From a virus, in the IMG/VR virus record IMGVR_UViG_3300002835_000815, positions 1-29,150 of that record: a DNA stretch of 29,150 nucleotides. One strand, given 5' to 3'. The translations under genes and the position numbers were made by a program. The notes below the pieces were generated by a model. The model was not told where the DNA came from. It saw only the letters and a program-made list of their open reading frames with translations, and did not search any database. Shown here one piece after another: positions 8,445-17,073 of the stretch; positions within the stretch are counted from its first letter, which is position 1, and each line of letters starts with the position of its first letter.

Positions 8445-10151
8445 TTAAAATCTACTACTAAATACTGCAAAGTTTTGGTCTATTTCAGCTTGTGTAAGTT
8501 GTCTATTATATTGTAAATATCCCATAACATATCCATTCAAATATCCTGCAGCTCCTTGTTCTGGGTCGTGGCCAATAAGAGCCCCACTAACAGTTCCATT
8601 TCCTCTTGTATAAGTATTTGTATTTGAACCACTTATATTATTATCAAGATACATAATATGTGAATTAGTTCCATTTGTAGTAAATGTATATGCTCTCCAA
8701 GTATCAATAGAAGCTGGAATGATAGTTGTTCCAGATGGTATTACAGGGGTACCACCATAATACATTATAGGTATAACATCTTTTACATTAGATACCTCAC
8801 CTGTTACAACTACACCATTAGTTGCTTTTATACAAGGGAATCCACTATATCCATTATTCAAATTAGTCCAAGTTGATTGTTTACATTTAATAATCGCCAT
8901 TGTAGTAAATGAAGAAGATAATGCAGTGTTAAATTCTATATACTGAGCTGAACCGGTTGATAAACTTAATTGTCCTCCGTTAGTAGAACTCCAAGTTGGA
9001 TTATTAATCAATGAACCGTTAATACCATATCCTGATATATCAAATACAGTGTTACCACTTCCAGGATATGATGCTGGATTACCAAAATCATAGATAACAT
9101 TTGCTCCAGACACAAATGAATGGGTTATACTACCTGAAATACATGTGTAACATGTACCAAATGAAGCGCTAACATTTACATTTGTTAATGCAACTGAAAC
9201 TGCTAATGATGAAGTTAAATTACTAACAGTCCAACATGATGAAGTAGTAGTTAATTCAGTATTTGTAACTTTTAATACACTACCTGTCGTATACGAGTCA
9301 TCAAGATTGTCTAAAGTTGTCCATAAACTATGTGTTGATTGACAAGATGTTAAATTAAATGCAGTCTGTACTGGAACTACGCTTGTAATCCAAACACATG
9401 GCACAGTTCTATTATTTGGTGAACTTGCATCTACTGGTGGATTATTTGCAACTATATTAAGAGTTGCATTAAGAGAAGCAAAAGTTATATTATTTATTTT
9501 ACCCACATAACTACTGGCATTAATAGACCCGGAGAAATAAGTCAAATATGGAAAATAATAATTACCAGGGTCGGTGGGGTCATCTCTTTTTAATTGAAAT
9601 GTATATGTACATGGTACATTATAATGTGGATATTTTAATACTTGACCAGGAAATCTTTCAATAACTCTCCATTTCATCCAATTCTCAAAAAATGCACTAT
9701 CACTTTTTACAAATAATGGATTTGATTGAGCAATTATAGTTTTTCTATATTGTGCGTATGTTAATGTATCATTAATTATGTTTCCATTTTGGTCTATATA
9801 ATTAAAATAACATGTTCCCAATTCAATATTTCTAGGATATTCTACTTCTATATACCAAGCTTCTGGTCCTGTTTTTGGAGGTGCACTTATACAACAAGTT
9901 CCTGACCCACTTAATTCAGCCGTGCAAAAGAAAGATGCACCCGCTTGTAATATAGCTCCCTTTTCAGTTGCTGTGTTTGCTTCAGCATCTAAACAAACTG
10001 GTACTATAACTCTACCAGCTATACTACTAGTTGTATAGGTTATAGCATTATAATTGTAATTAAAATTACCCGCAGCGTTTGCAAAATACATTGCTTTCAT
10101 ATGTGGTATTCCACCACCCGGTGATTGCCAATAAGAAACTGGAATATACAT
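8445..10151 (-). CDS. Tail protein with C-terminal LamG lectin domain
   Basis: 568 aa. Residues 1-340 are beta-rich with scattered Cys and contain WMKWRVIERFPGQVLKYPHY (about 163-182), without an enzyme motif. From about residue 345 a concanavalin/LamG-like domain begins: IYDFGNPASYPGSG, then FDISGYG, with the closing strand near LQYNRQLTQAEIDQNF. These jelly-roll domains bind glycans, so the protein is a candidate receptor-binding or adhesion protein. The domain is paralogous to the 241-aa protein at 17244-17969, which shares the YDFG-x-x-ASYPGSG and V-x-D-x-SG motifs. As there, it directly follows a Ser/Thr-rich fibre gene, here with a 2-nt gap. Confidence 0.7.
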   Translation of the reverse strand: MYIPVSYWQSPGGGIPHMKAMYFANAAGNFNYNYNAITYTTSSIAGRVIVPVCLDAEANTATEKGAILQAGASFFCTAELSGSGTCCISAPPKTGPEAWYIEVEYPRNIELGTCYFNYIDQNGNIINDTLTYAQYRKTIIAQSNPLFVKSDSAFFENWMKWRVIERFPGQVLKYPHYNVPCTYTFQLKRDDPTDPGNYYFPYLTYFSGSINASSYVGKINNITFASLNATLNIVANNPPVDASSPNNRTVPCVWITSVVPVQTAFNLTSCQSTHSLWTTLDNLDDSYTTGSVLKVTNTELTTTSSCWTVSNLTSSLAVSVALTNVNVSASFGTCYTCISGSITHSFVSGANVIYDFGNPASYPGSGNTVFDISGYGINGSLINNPTWSSTNGGQLSLSTGSAQYIEFNTALSSSFTTMAIIKCKQSTWTNLNNGYSGFPCIKATNGVVVTGEVSNVKDVIPIMYYGGTPVIPSGTTIIPASIDTWRAYTFTTNGTNSHIMYLDNNISGSNTNTYTRGNGTVSGALIGHDPEQGAAGYLNGYVMGYLQYNRQLTQAEIDQNFAVFSSRF

Positions 10152-10153
10152 AA

Positions 10154-11494
10154 TTAAACTAAATTTTTGATACTAACTGCATATAAAGATGATGTATCAA
10201 ACGAAACGAATGATAATATATCTTGTGAATTTGCAAATACTGATGCTGAATAATCCGAACCTGTTGGAAATAATATATTAGATGAATAGTTTAAACTACC
10301 TGTTGGTGATTGTTGTTTAACTAATAATTGAATAGTTTGGCCTGATTGTATATTTGTAGGATTCAAAAATGTTACAGATGAAGTTGGTAAAGTTAATACA
10401 AAAAAGTTTCCTAAACTTAAATCCATACTAGCAGTTTGAGATACAACACTCAATGTTGTGGTTATACCTCTAACGCTTCCACTAAATGTTGAATTTCCTA
10501 TTACATTTAACTCAATTGCTGCAGATGATGAAAGTGTTAAACTACCTGTGATAGTTTGATTTCCAATAAAATTATTACTTCCTGTTGTTGCGAATGATGC
10601 TATAACTTGATTTGTAGATTGTGTATATGCATTAAACGAAGAAGTATTTAACTTTTGGTTAATTTGATTTTGTAAGAAAGATGCAGTTTGAGTTAATTCA
10701 GCTTGTGTAGCAAAGTTAGTATCTAACGATTGACTCCAAATCTCCAATTGGTCTAATCTCAAATCAACAGATGCAGAAAATGTTGTATTTAAATAAGATG
10801 CGGTTGCTTCTACTGCATCCAATCTACTATCTACTGATGTTGAAAATGGAATATATAAAGATGCAGTTGCTTCAACTATATCTAATCTTGCATCTACACT
10901 TTGAGAATAAGTAGTTACATTACCAATTCCACTAATTGTAGAGGATGAAATGTTACCTAATACATTTAAGTCACCTGTAATACCCATAGAACCCGTCAAA
11001 GAACTGCTTCCTGACATTATAATACTTCCGTTGAGTGTTTGTGTATCTGCAGTGCTATCTCCCAAAATATTAGACCCAGATGAGAATATGACAGAACTAC
11101 TTTCTATTGTAGTTACTATCTTAAATGCACTAATTGTACCACTAACGATTAAATCATTTGTGATAAACATATTAGATGCAGTAATTGCATTTGATATTGC
11201 TAAACTACCTGTTAGATTAGTTGCTCCACTAACTTCTAAATTACCATTTACTCTTACATTATCATTTACTGTCACCTTACCTTCTATGTCAAATGCACCA
11301 CTAACAATAAAGTCACCACCAACACTCAAATCACCATCTAATGAAGCACTACCAATTGAATTAAGATACAATCCTAATCCATTACCAAATCCATCTTCAA
11401 TTTGCGTTAATGTTACAGATGCAGTATTGTTACTACCAAAGTGTAATAAACTTTGAAATGATGATGAAATATATAAGTTACTTAAACTTCCCAT
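10154..11494 (-). CDS. Tail fibre protein, Ser/Thr/Asn-rich
   Basis: 446 aa. The first 190 residues hold parallel repeats of the type LSVGGDFIVSG and VRVNGNLEVSGA, which predict a beta-helical or triple-beta fibre. Residues about 195-290 hold coiled-coil-like repeats (SVDARLDIVEATASL, SVDSRLDAVEATASY, SVDLRLDQLE), as in trimeric phage fibres. The last 95 residues (352-446) form a domain shared with the 816-aa fibre at 17970-20420: TASMDL-x-x-GN-x-F, PTNIQ-x-G and DILSFVS occur in both. That shared end may be a trimerisation or tip domain. The gene is followed by a LamG-containing protein, so fibre and lectin form a two-gene cassette that occurs twice in this window. Confidence 0.75.
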   Translation of the reverse strand: MGSLSNLYISSSFQSLLHFGSNNTASVTLTQIEDGFGNGLGLYLNSIGSASLDGDLSVGGDFIVSGAFDIEGKVTVNDNVRVNGNLEVSGATNLTGSLAISNAITASNMFITNDLIVSGTISAFKIVTTIESSSVIFSSGSNILGDSTADTQTLNGSIIMSGSSSLTGSMGITGDLNVLGNISSSTISGIGNVTTYSQSVDARLDIVEATASLYIPFSTSVDSRLDAVEATASYLNTTFSASVDLRLDQLEIWSQSLDTNFATQAELTQTASFLQNQINQKLNTSSFNAYTQSTNQVIASFATTGSNNFIGNQTITGSLTLSSSAAIELNVIGNSTFSGSVRGITTTLSVVSQTASMDLSLGNFFVLTLPTSSVTFLNPTNIQSGQTIQLLVKQQSPTGSLNYSSNILFPTGSDYSASVFANSQDILSFVSFDTSSLYAVSIKNLV

Positions 11495-11513
11495 TTATTT
11501 TTATTTTATAATT

Positions 11514-12380
11514 TTAATCGTATTGCCACTTTCTAAATGCTACATCCGTTCCTAATCCCCATTTTTGTGGTGTGGTATTCCATATTTGTGGATTTGCCCA
11601 CAATAAACAATAATCACATGTCACAAAATTATCATATGGTAATTCCAATACTGGTAAATTAACATAATCAAAATCATCTTCTCCACTAAATGTACCTACA
11701 ATCGTGTAACAATGATAGTCATAGTAAGTAGTTATGTCTCCTGATGAATTAGGAAATGGTCTACTCATAAAGACTTGACCTATACTTCCAGTTTCATCCA
11801 ATACTGCTTTATACCTATCACCACCTACACAATCTTCAATTATATACCCACTACCTGACGGATTAATTAAAAAAAAAAGACAACGATTTTTATCATTGTG
11901 GGTCGTTAACTCAAAGGTTGCAACCCATCCGGCCAATCCATTATTGAACTGGTCAGAGAATGCCGAACAATTTATGTCTCCGTTTATCTCAAATCCTGCA
12001 ACTCCTCTTTGCGTATATGAAGTTAAGTCATTTAAGATACCCAATGTGTTTGCGTGAATATCAACCGTATCATCTGTTCTATAAAATGGTACAGTTTGTT
12101 TATTCGTTCTTTCGTTACTTTCGTTATTCTTATTTTTAATCTTGTCAGCAATCGTCAACTGAATTGTATAATTGGTTACATTAGTACCAAAGTTACTTTC
12201 AGTTATTAAAATATTTCCAAATGGATATGATGGAAACTCATCTGTATCTATCTTTGTAATATCACCTTGTGTTACTGCATTAATAGATGGATGGTTTTGC
12301 ATTATTGTTTTAAAATAATTCAAAGCATTGTAATAGAGAGTATAGTTTACACCTGTATTATGAACGATTTGTTGAGCCAT
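11514..12380 (-). CDS. Tail terminator-like protein with extra C-terminal domain
   Basis: 288 aa. Residues 1-168 resemble tail terminator proteins of Bacteroidota phages: a helical start with NYFKTIMQNHPSINAV, then DEFPSYPFGNILITES, and an end ELTTHNDKNRC, at which related proteins often finish. After residue 168 the frame crosses a run of ten T (11869-11878) and enters about 117 residues that look like a separate small domain with YIIEDCVGGDRYKA, CYTIVG and CDYCLLW. A one-base slip in either direction on the run meets a stop at once (TAA in the +1 frame; Phe-Asn-TAA in the -1 frame). Two products or a length-variable switch are therefore possible. The family call for the N-terminal part is from pattern memory. 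Confidence 0.6.
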   Translation of the reverse strand: MAQQIVHNTGVNYTLYYNALNYFKTIMQNHPSINAVTQGDITKIDTDEFPSYPFGNILITESNFGTNVTNYTIQLTIADKIKNKNNESNERTNKQTVPFYRTDDTVDIHANTLGILNDLTSYTQRGVAGFEINGDINCSAFSDQFNNGLAGWVATFELTTHNDKNRCLFFLINPSGSGYIIEDCVGGDRYKAVLDETGSIGQVFMSRPFPNSSGDITTYYDYHCYTIVGTFSGEDDFDYVNLPVLELPYDNFVTCDYCLLWANPQIWNTTPQKWGLGTDVAFRKWQYD

Positions 12381-12385
12381 AGTTA

Positions 12386-12904
12386 TTATAATTGTATTCC
12401 ACCGAAGTATTGATTACTTTGGTCAGGATATATTTGTGTTTGATTTCCAACAGTCTGTAAGTATTGAGGTATATTATTAGAATATGCAATTAAGTAATTC
12501 TGTAATCTCAATGCGTAATAGTCTGCATTGTTTAGAGCTTTGTTTAAAAGATAATCAATTTCAGATTTAGCAGGAGCTATACCTTGTTCACTTTGTTGTT
12601 TAACTGCTCCATTTGATTTAAATTGAACTGAACTAAATGGAATATATTCAACACATGCATACCACAATAAAGTATATTTGATGTGGTCATCCATTAAGTC
12701 CTGATAATAAGAACTTAAAGAACTAAATGTGTTTGCAGTGATTTGTGCTTGTAAGTAATCAAATAGGACAGTTCCTAATAGATTCTTTAAGTATTTATCT
12801 TGTGCAGTTCTACAAAACGGCAATAAAGCATCTGCATCAATTGCACCTTGCAACGGAGAGTTCTTTATAATATCGTTTCTGTTTATGAATAATGCGTATG
12901 ACAT
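12386..12904 (-). CDS. Head-tail connector protein
   Basis: 172 aa, mostly helical. It begins with a DALLPFCRTAQDKYLKNLLG segment (about 25-44) and has YQDLMDDHIKYTLLWYACVE in the middle, typical of head-tail connector (adaptor) proteins of Bacteroidota phages. These bind under the portal ring and close the capsid. It lies 2 nt after the portal stop and 5 nt before the tail terminator-like gene, in the expected portal-connector-terminator order. There is no sign of truncation. Confidence 0.65.
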   Translation of the reverse strand: MSYALFINRNDIIKNSPLQGAIDADALLPFCRTAQDKYLKNLLGTVLFDYLQAQITANTFSSLSSYYQDLMDDHIKYTLLWYACVEYIPFSSVQFKSNGAVKQQSEQGIAPAKSEIDYLLNKALNNADYYALRLQNYLIAYSNNIPQYLQTVGNQTQIYPDQSNQYFGGIQL

Positions 12905-12906
12905 AA

Positions 12907-14187
12907 TTATTTTTTATATATTTCGTATTCTTTACTTAATATTGTTGGCATTGTAAACTTCTCAGTTGGCAATGGTTCATTTGGAGTTTGGTCAGCAGTA
13001 TCTTCTGTTGTTGCTGGATTTTCCATGCTATCATTAGTTTCATCTTCAACTTGGTCAATTGTTTTACCAGTTTCTTCCGCAGTTTGTGAAAGAATTACTA
13101 ATGGAGTTAATTGTTCAAAGTATAATTCAGCTTCTGTATATCCAGAACAAGTTAATGCGTAATCCAAAGTATTTAATATAATGTTTTGGAAAGGTGCAAT
13201 AGTCATTGTTTGTAAGATACTAAATGCAGTTTTCATTTCTTCACTTTGAGAACTGAAACCATTGTTCTTTGTTCTAATACCAAACAATAAAGGAGATGTT
13301 ACTCTATGTGCTACAAGGATTCTATCCTGTGTGTATTCTGCAACATAGTCATACTTCTCATGTAAGTTTGTGATATCAATTACATCAATCGTAGGTTTAG
13401 TTAATGGGTCATCGTTAAATGACAACATAAATCTACCTGCGTTATCCGTACCTGTGAATTTAGCTTGAACTAAATCTTCAATAGTTTGTCTTTCTTCAGG
13501 TGCAGGAACTCCATTGTTGAAGTTTAACATCACTGCTGGTAAGAAACCATTGACAATATTATTAAAGTGTAAATTACTTATCTCACCTTCGGCCATTGCT
13601 AATTGTAAAGCAGATACCCAATCTGGTAGAGAATAGTAATACAAACCTGGACAATAATGTTTGATGTAAAGTATTTCCATTTTCTCATTAGAAGTTTCAA
13701 AAGCAGGTATTTTCTTTTTATCTCTTACCTTTCTTTGGTCGTTCCAATCAGTACAATAGTAATAATTTTCTATCATTGGAGATGAACCTAACTTCTCTGC
13801 TCTTAATAACTGAACAGGTATGTGATACATCTTTTTAATTTTAGTATGTGTATCATCCCAATAAACTTGGAATGCTGCATTACCAAATAACTTTAAGTCG
13901 AATGCTACTCTCTTAACTTCCTCTTGCGGAATCATCTTTTGTAAAGTCTCATTGAATACTTGGTCTTTGGAATATAAACCTTTACCGAATATTAAATCAG
14001 CAATACCTTCGATAGATGCTGCATTAGTTGTACTAACATTGAAAGCAGTAGTAACTGCATCAAAGAAATCATCATTGCCATACACACCAAATGGAACGAA
14101 TGGATAACGAGTTTTAGTATCTTCCTGTATAATAGGAAGAGAATTATTATTTACATTAACTATTGAGAATTTTTGTTGTCCTTTCAT
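12907..14187 (-). CDS. Portal protein
   Basis: 426 aa. The portal forms the ring at the capsid vertex through which DNA is packaged and ejected. The length and pattern fit PBSX/Bacteroidota-type portals: FGNAAFQVYW (about 101-110), the segment IPVQLLRAEKLG, KHYCPGLYYYSLPDW (about 176-190), and the stem/clip region with YDYVAEYTQDRILVAHRV followed by SPLLFG-I. The last 60 residues are acidic and low complexity, ending with a basic KEYEIYKK. It lies 2 nt after the 121-aa gene and 2 nt before the connector gene, on the transcript starting at promoter site B. In most related phages the portal precedes the capsid gene; here it follows it. Confidence 0.85.
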   Translation of the reverse strand: MKGQQKFSIVNVNNNSLPIIQEDTKTRYPFVPFGVYGNDDFFDAVTTAFNVSTTNAASIEGIADLIFGKGLYSKDQVFNETLQKMIPQEEVKRVAFDLKLFGNAAFQVYWDDTHTKIKKMYHIPVQLLRAEKLGSSPMIENYYYCTDWNDQRKVRDKKKIPAFETSNEKMEILYIKHYCPGLYYYSLPDWVSALQLAMAEGEISNLHFNNIVNGFLPAVMLNFNNGVPAPEERQTIEDLVQAKFTGTDNAGRFMLSFNDDPLTKPTIDVIDITNLHEKYDYVAEYTQDRILVAHRVTSPLLFGIRTKNNGFSSQSEEMKTAFSILQTMTIAPFQNIILNTLDYALTCSGYTEAELYFEQLTPLVILSQTAEETGKTIDQVEDETNDSMENPATTEDTADQTPNEPLPTEKFTMPTILSKEYEIYKK

Positions 14188-14189
14188 GT

Positions 14190-14555
14190 TTAATCCATTA
14201 TGATATATTTGTTCTCACTAATGTGGGAAACATATTGTGTATTTTGAGTTTCGTATACTGATTTATCTATTGATTGAGATGCATATACTTGCCAACTACC
14301 ATTCCATATATCAATAGATGCACTACCTGATTGATTATATAGGACTGCACGATATTCACCACCTACACTTGCACTTTGTATACTTGCAGTGAATGATAGA
14401 ATACTTTCGTATGCAGAATAACTAACTTCTGTCATAGATGCAGTAAATGTATTCAATCCCATCATATCAGTCAACGACATAGTAAATTGATTACTACCCG
14501 TTATCTGTGTTCTAATAGTGTATGAGTTTGATTGAGATATGTAATAGCTAAGCAT
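14190..14555 (-). CDS. Small beta-rich structural protein, unknown
   Basis: 121 aa from the ATG at 14555. A longer reading from 14585 exists, but its extra residues are encoded inside and just after the promoter motif, so the shorter start is preferred. The protein is rich in Ser, Tyr and Thr and has a repeated beta-strand pattern. The core YESILSFTASIQSASVGGEY and the end SHISENKYIIMD recur, as I recall, in small proteins of Bacteroidota phages beside the portal, but no function is established. An Ig-like or spike-like fold is possible. It is the first gene after a strong terminator and promoter site B, upstream of the portal. Confidence 0.6.
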   Translation of the reverse strand: MLSYYISQSNSYTIRTQITGSNQFTMSLTDMMGLNTFTASMTEVSYSAYESILSFTASIQSASVGGEYRAVLYNQSGSASIDIWNGSWQVYASQSIDKSVYETQNTQYVSHISENKYIIMD

Positions 14556-14573
14556 TATCTTGTCTTTATATAT

Positions 14574-14602
14574 TAAAAACACCAACTTAGATAAAAATAG
14601 TT
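14574..14602 (-). promoter_or_regulatory. Two-block promoter motif, site B
   Basis: Reads AACTATTTTT, 10 nt, GTGTTTTTA on the minus strand, 18 nt before the ATG at 14555. It begins only 4 nt after the T run of a strong terminator (14607-14636). A terminator immediately followed by this motif and then a new gene is the best positional evidence in the window that the motif is a promoter. Confidence 0.75.
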
Positions 14603-14606
14603 AAAT

Positions 14607-14636
14607 AAAAAAACCCCACTCCGAAGAGTAGGGTTT
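14607..14636 (-). terminator. Intrinsic terminator with UUCG tetraloop after the tail tube gene
   Basis: On the minus strand an 11-bp stem with one G-U pair is closed by C(UUCG)G, and seven T follow (complement of 14607-14613). It lies 29 nt after the tail tube stop. It separates the capsid/tail-tube transcript from the portal transcript. Confidence 0.9.
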
Positions 14637-14665
14637 AATATTTTTAGTGTTTATACCGAATGATA

Positions 14666-15229
14666 TTATGCAGATGCTCCGTAAACTACTGTGTAGTTTG
14701 CAGTTAATCCACCTAATGCATCTGCAGTAGTGCTTCCAGATAAGAATTGAGCAGGGAATTGTTCTTGTCCTGTGAAAGTTAAAGAGTATCCGTAAAGGTC
14801 TCCTAAAGCTCCACCAGTTTGAATTGTTCCACCGGTCATATCTGCACCTTCTTTTTTACCTACTAAGAATGCATCACCATTGTTAGTCCAAACGATTATT
14901 TGAGGTCTACCATAAGCCATAAGCTTTAATTGAGTCGTCATTTCGTTTGTTAACTTCTTTAAGTTAAGAGTTAATTCTTGTGAAAAGAATGTAGTTCCGT
15001 TCTCACGAGAAGTGTTAACAGTTTCAGTATATGCACTAGTTCCTTTCAATTCGTAGTAATACAAAATTGAGCCAGATGGAACACCTGACAACAATCCTGA
15101 TGGAGTTGCTGTTTGAGCTGCTGTTTCTGTGAAAGAACCCGTCGTATAATTGATAAAGTAAACACCCTGTAAACCACCGATGCTTTCTTTACATACTTCG
15201 TTTCTTCCTAGAGTTAATGAACAAGGCAT
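14666..15229 (-). CDS. Major tail (tube) protein
   Basis: 187 aa. Probably the tail tube subunit, an abundant structural protein. The start MPCSLTLGRNEVCKESIGG and the middle KLMAYGRPQIIVWTNNGDAF followed by LVGKKEGADMTGG are typical of tail tube proteins of Bacteroidota phages, and the length fits. The fold is expected to be mainly beta. It stands alone between two intrinsic terminators: one 26 nt upstream after the capsid gene and a stronger one downstream. Readthrough of the first would be needed for expression from the scaffold promoter, since I see no clear copy of the two-block motif in front of this gene. Confidence 0.75.
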   Translation of the reverse strand: MPCSLTLGRNEVCKESIGGLQGVYFINYTTGSFTETAAQTATPSGLLSGVPSGSILYYYELKGTSAYTETVNTSRENGTTFFSQELTLNLKKLTNEMTTQLKLMAYGRPQIIVWTNNGDAFLVGKKEGADMTGGTIQTGGALGDLYGYSLTFTGQEQFPAQFLSGSTTADALGGLTANYTVVYGASA

Positions 15230-15254
15230 ATATTAATTTTTTAGTTTTGTTATT

Positions 15255-15281
15255 AAAAAAGGTGGGTGTTGAGACCCACCC
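15255..15281 (-). terminator. Intrinsic terminator after the major capsid gene
   Basis: On the minus strand GGTGGGT and ACCCACC (15261-15267 and 15274-15280) form a 7-bp GC-rich stem with a 6-nt loop, followed by six T (complement of 15255-15260). It lies 14 nt after the capsid stop codon. Confidence 0.88.
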
Positions 15282-15294
15282 TTTAATTATTTTT

Positions 15295-16263
15295 TTAGTA
15301 AGCTCCGTAGTATACGATGTCTTGACCAATACCGAATTGAGTACCACCTGTGTATCTCATTACAATTCTGTAATTTTGAGAACCATCGATGTTAGCCATA
15401 TCCAATACTTTTACTTCATTGTAGTCAGAAAGTAAACCTGTTCCGAAGAATAAGTTTGATTTTTGAGCTGCAACAATCTTAGAAGAACTCATACCTGGAC
15501 ACCATACAATCTCAATACCATTGAAGTTGAAAGGTTTTTCACCCACGTTCATTTGGTTGTTCCATCCGTTTGCACCGATAGCACCACCTGCTAAAGCTTG
15601 TTGGTATGCTTTAGCTACATCAGTAGATACATACAACAATACATCAGGCTTACCATAAACAGTATCAGGGATAGTGTTTACAACTGAATTTAATTTGTCT
15701 AATACATTTGCAGAAGTTACACTTCCAGAAATTACGATTGAACCACTCTTAGCTGCTAATACTGCTGTTGAACCACCTGCTGCGATTGAAGCAGAGAATG
15801 CTGTTTGGAAACCACCGAATTGTCCGTTAGTTGTGTTAACACCTTCCCAGATAGACTCTTCAGTTGCTTCTGCTACTTTACCACCTACATAAGAGATTAA
15901 GAAATCGTTGAAGTTCTTTGGAATTTCATCGAATGCAGAGAAACCTAATTGTAAAGCTTCCCAGCTATCTACGAATTCTTGCTTACATAATAGTAAGTTA
16001 ACTTGTAACTCTTTTGGAGTCAATACTTGTTCAGTAATAGCAACGCTACCTGAAGTTGTGAAATCACAAGAAGCATCTTGTACGATACCGCTCACGTCTA
16101 ATTTTTGGATTACAGATTTGAACTTCACGTTTGGCATGATAGTTACAAGTTTCTTATCCAAAGTGTTTGCACTTAACAACGCTGCTGCGATGTATCCTGC
16201 TGCTGCCTCACCTGCGTAGGTAGTCGTAATGCTAGGAAGTGCGAAATTTTGTCTTGCTTTCAT
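15295..16263 (-). CDS. Major capsid protein
   Basis: 322 aa. Probably the main shell protein with an HK97-type fold. It starts MKARQNFALPSITTTYAGE and contains VQDASCDFTTSGSVAITEQ (about 61-79), then the LTPKELQVNLLLCKQEF segment, an E-loop-like and spine-helix pattern usual for capsids of Bacteroidota phages. Between 185 and 260 lies the A-domain-like part with DVLLYVSTDVAKAYQQAL. Position after an acidic scaffold gene and before a terminator and the tail tube gene supports the call. Codon choice is somewhat more GC-rich than in the fibres, as is common for a highly expressed gene (impression only). The leader before the ATG is A/T only, without a Shine-Dalgarno site. Confidence 0.85.
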   Translation of the reverse strand: MKARQNFALPSITTTYAGEAAAGYIAAALLSANTLDKKLVTIMPNVKFKSVIQKLDVSGIVQDASCDFTTSGSVAITEQVLTPKELQVNLLLCKQEFVDSWEALQLGFSAFDEIPKNFNDFLISYVGGKVAEATEESIWEGVNTTNGQFGGFQTAFSASIAAGGSTAVLAAKSGSIVISGSVTSANVLDKLNSVVNTIPDTVYGKPDVLLYVSTDVAKAYQQALAGGAIGANGWNNQMNVGEKPFNFNGIEIVWCPGMSSSKIVAAQKSNLFFGTGLLSDYNEVKVLDMANIDGSQNYRIVMRYTGGTQFGIGQDIVYYGAY

Positions 16264-16289
16264 TTTTTTAATTTAATGATTTTAATAAT

Positions 16290-17021
16290 TTATTTATAAA
16301 GTTTAGATAAGAAAGAAGATTGTGCGTCTTTTGATTTCTTACCATAATTTTTTCTATTTGTTTCAGATGAGAATTTTGTAGCTTCTTCTGTTGGAGCACC
16401 ATCTAATTTAGGTAACTCTTCTTCATCTTCAGCAGCCATTGCAACTTCTTCGTCAACTTCTTCGTCAACTGGAGGCATCATAGCTTCTTCCATTTTCATC
16501 ATCTTCTTTTCCATCTCTTCGATTCTGTAAGCCATTTCTTCTAACTTCTTACCTAATTCGATTTCGATTTCAGGCTTCTCATCTTCAGGCTTTAATTCTG
16601 CATCAGCATCTTCTGGTAACATTTCTGTTTCATCAGTTTCTTCTGCTGCTTTTAAAGTTCCTTTTTCGATTTGACCTGGTACTTCTGGCATCTTGTCATC
16701 TTCTGTGTAAGTGCCTGCCTGTGGAATGTCTTTAACTTTTTCGTCAGACATTTCTACATTCTCTCTCTCAACGATTTTACCATCTTCTGATTTTACCTTT
16801 AAAAGAGTTTCGTTACCTTCTTCGTCTTTCAACATTAAATCGTGAAATCCGTTTGGAGCTGGTGACTTAGTTCCATCTTCTGAAACTACGAATAAATCTT
16901 CACCTACATCGAATGTTGCAGATTCTACAATTGTTCCATCTGCTAATTTTGCATAAGTTAATTCAACTTCTGTTTTTGATAAAAGTGACATTATCTTATT
17001 TAATACTGTTTTTGAGTTCAT
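16290..17021 (-). CDS. Capsid scaffolding protein
   Basis: 243 aa, very acidic. It starts MNSKTVLNKIMSLLSK. The middle (about 100-150) is disordered and full of E, D and P; a coiled coil follows at about 155-182 (KKLEEMAYRIEEMEKKM), then an acidic stretch, and the C-terminus is basic (RKNYGKKSKDAQ and SKLYK). This layout, with coiled coil plus basic tail that can bind the inner capsid surface, is typical of scaffolds, and the gene directly precedes the major capsid gene by 26 nt. The prohead protease encoded at 62-1099 is its expected degrader. Promoter motif site C lies 19 nt before the ATG, so it is the first gene of the scaffold-capsid unit. Confidence 0.75.
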   Translation of the reverse strand: MNSKTVLNKIMSLLSKTEVELTYAKLADGTIVESATFDVGEDLFVVSEDGTKSPAPNGFHDLMLKDEEGNETLLKVKSEDGKIVERENVEMSDEKVKDIPQAGTYTEDDKMPEVPGQIEKGTLKAAEETDETEMLPEDADAELKPEDEKPEIEIELGKKLEEMAYRIEEMEKKMMKMEEAMMPPVDEEVDEEVAMAAEDEEELPKLDGAPTEEATKFSSETNRKNYGKKSKDAQSSFLSKLYK

Positions 17022-17040
17022 ATTATAATTGTTTGTAAGG

Positions 17041-17069
17041 TAAAAACACCTTATGTTTAAAAAATCGTT
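17041..17069 (-). promoter_or_regulatory. Two-block promoter motif, site C (scaffold-capsid)
   Basis: Reads AACGATTTTT, 10 nt, GTGTTTTTA on the minus strand. It begins 4 nt after the stop of the 56-aa gene and ends 19 nt before the scaffold ATG. Both blocks are identical to those of site D. Confidence 0.75.
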
Positions 17070-17073
17070 ATTT

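Noticed and set aside
10950-11456. Plus-strand frame of 168 codons, with similar ones at 18331-18834 and 18847-19143
   Set aside because: Shadows of the two repetitive fibre genes, whose Ser/Thr codons leave the opposite strand open.
14555-14585. Upstream ATG giving a 131-aa version of the gene before the portal
   Set aside because: The extra start lies at the edge of the promoter motif; the start at 14555 has a usual 18-nt leader.
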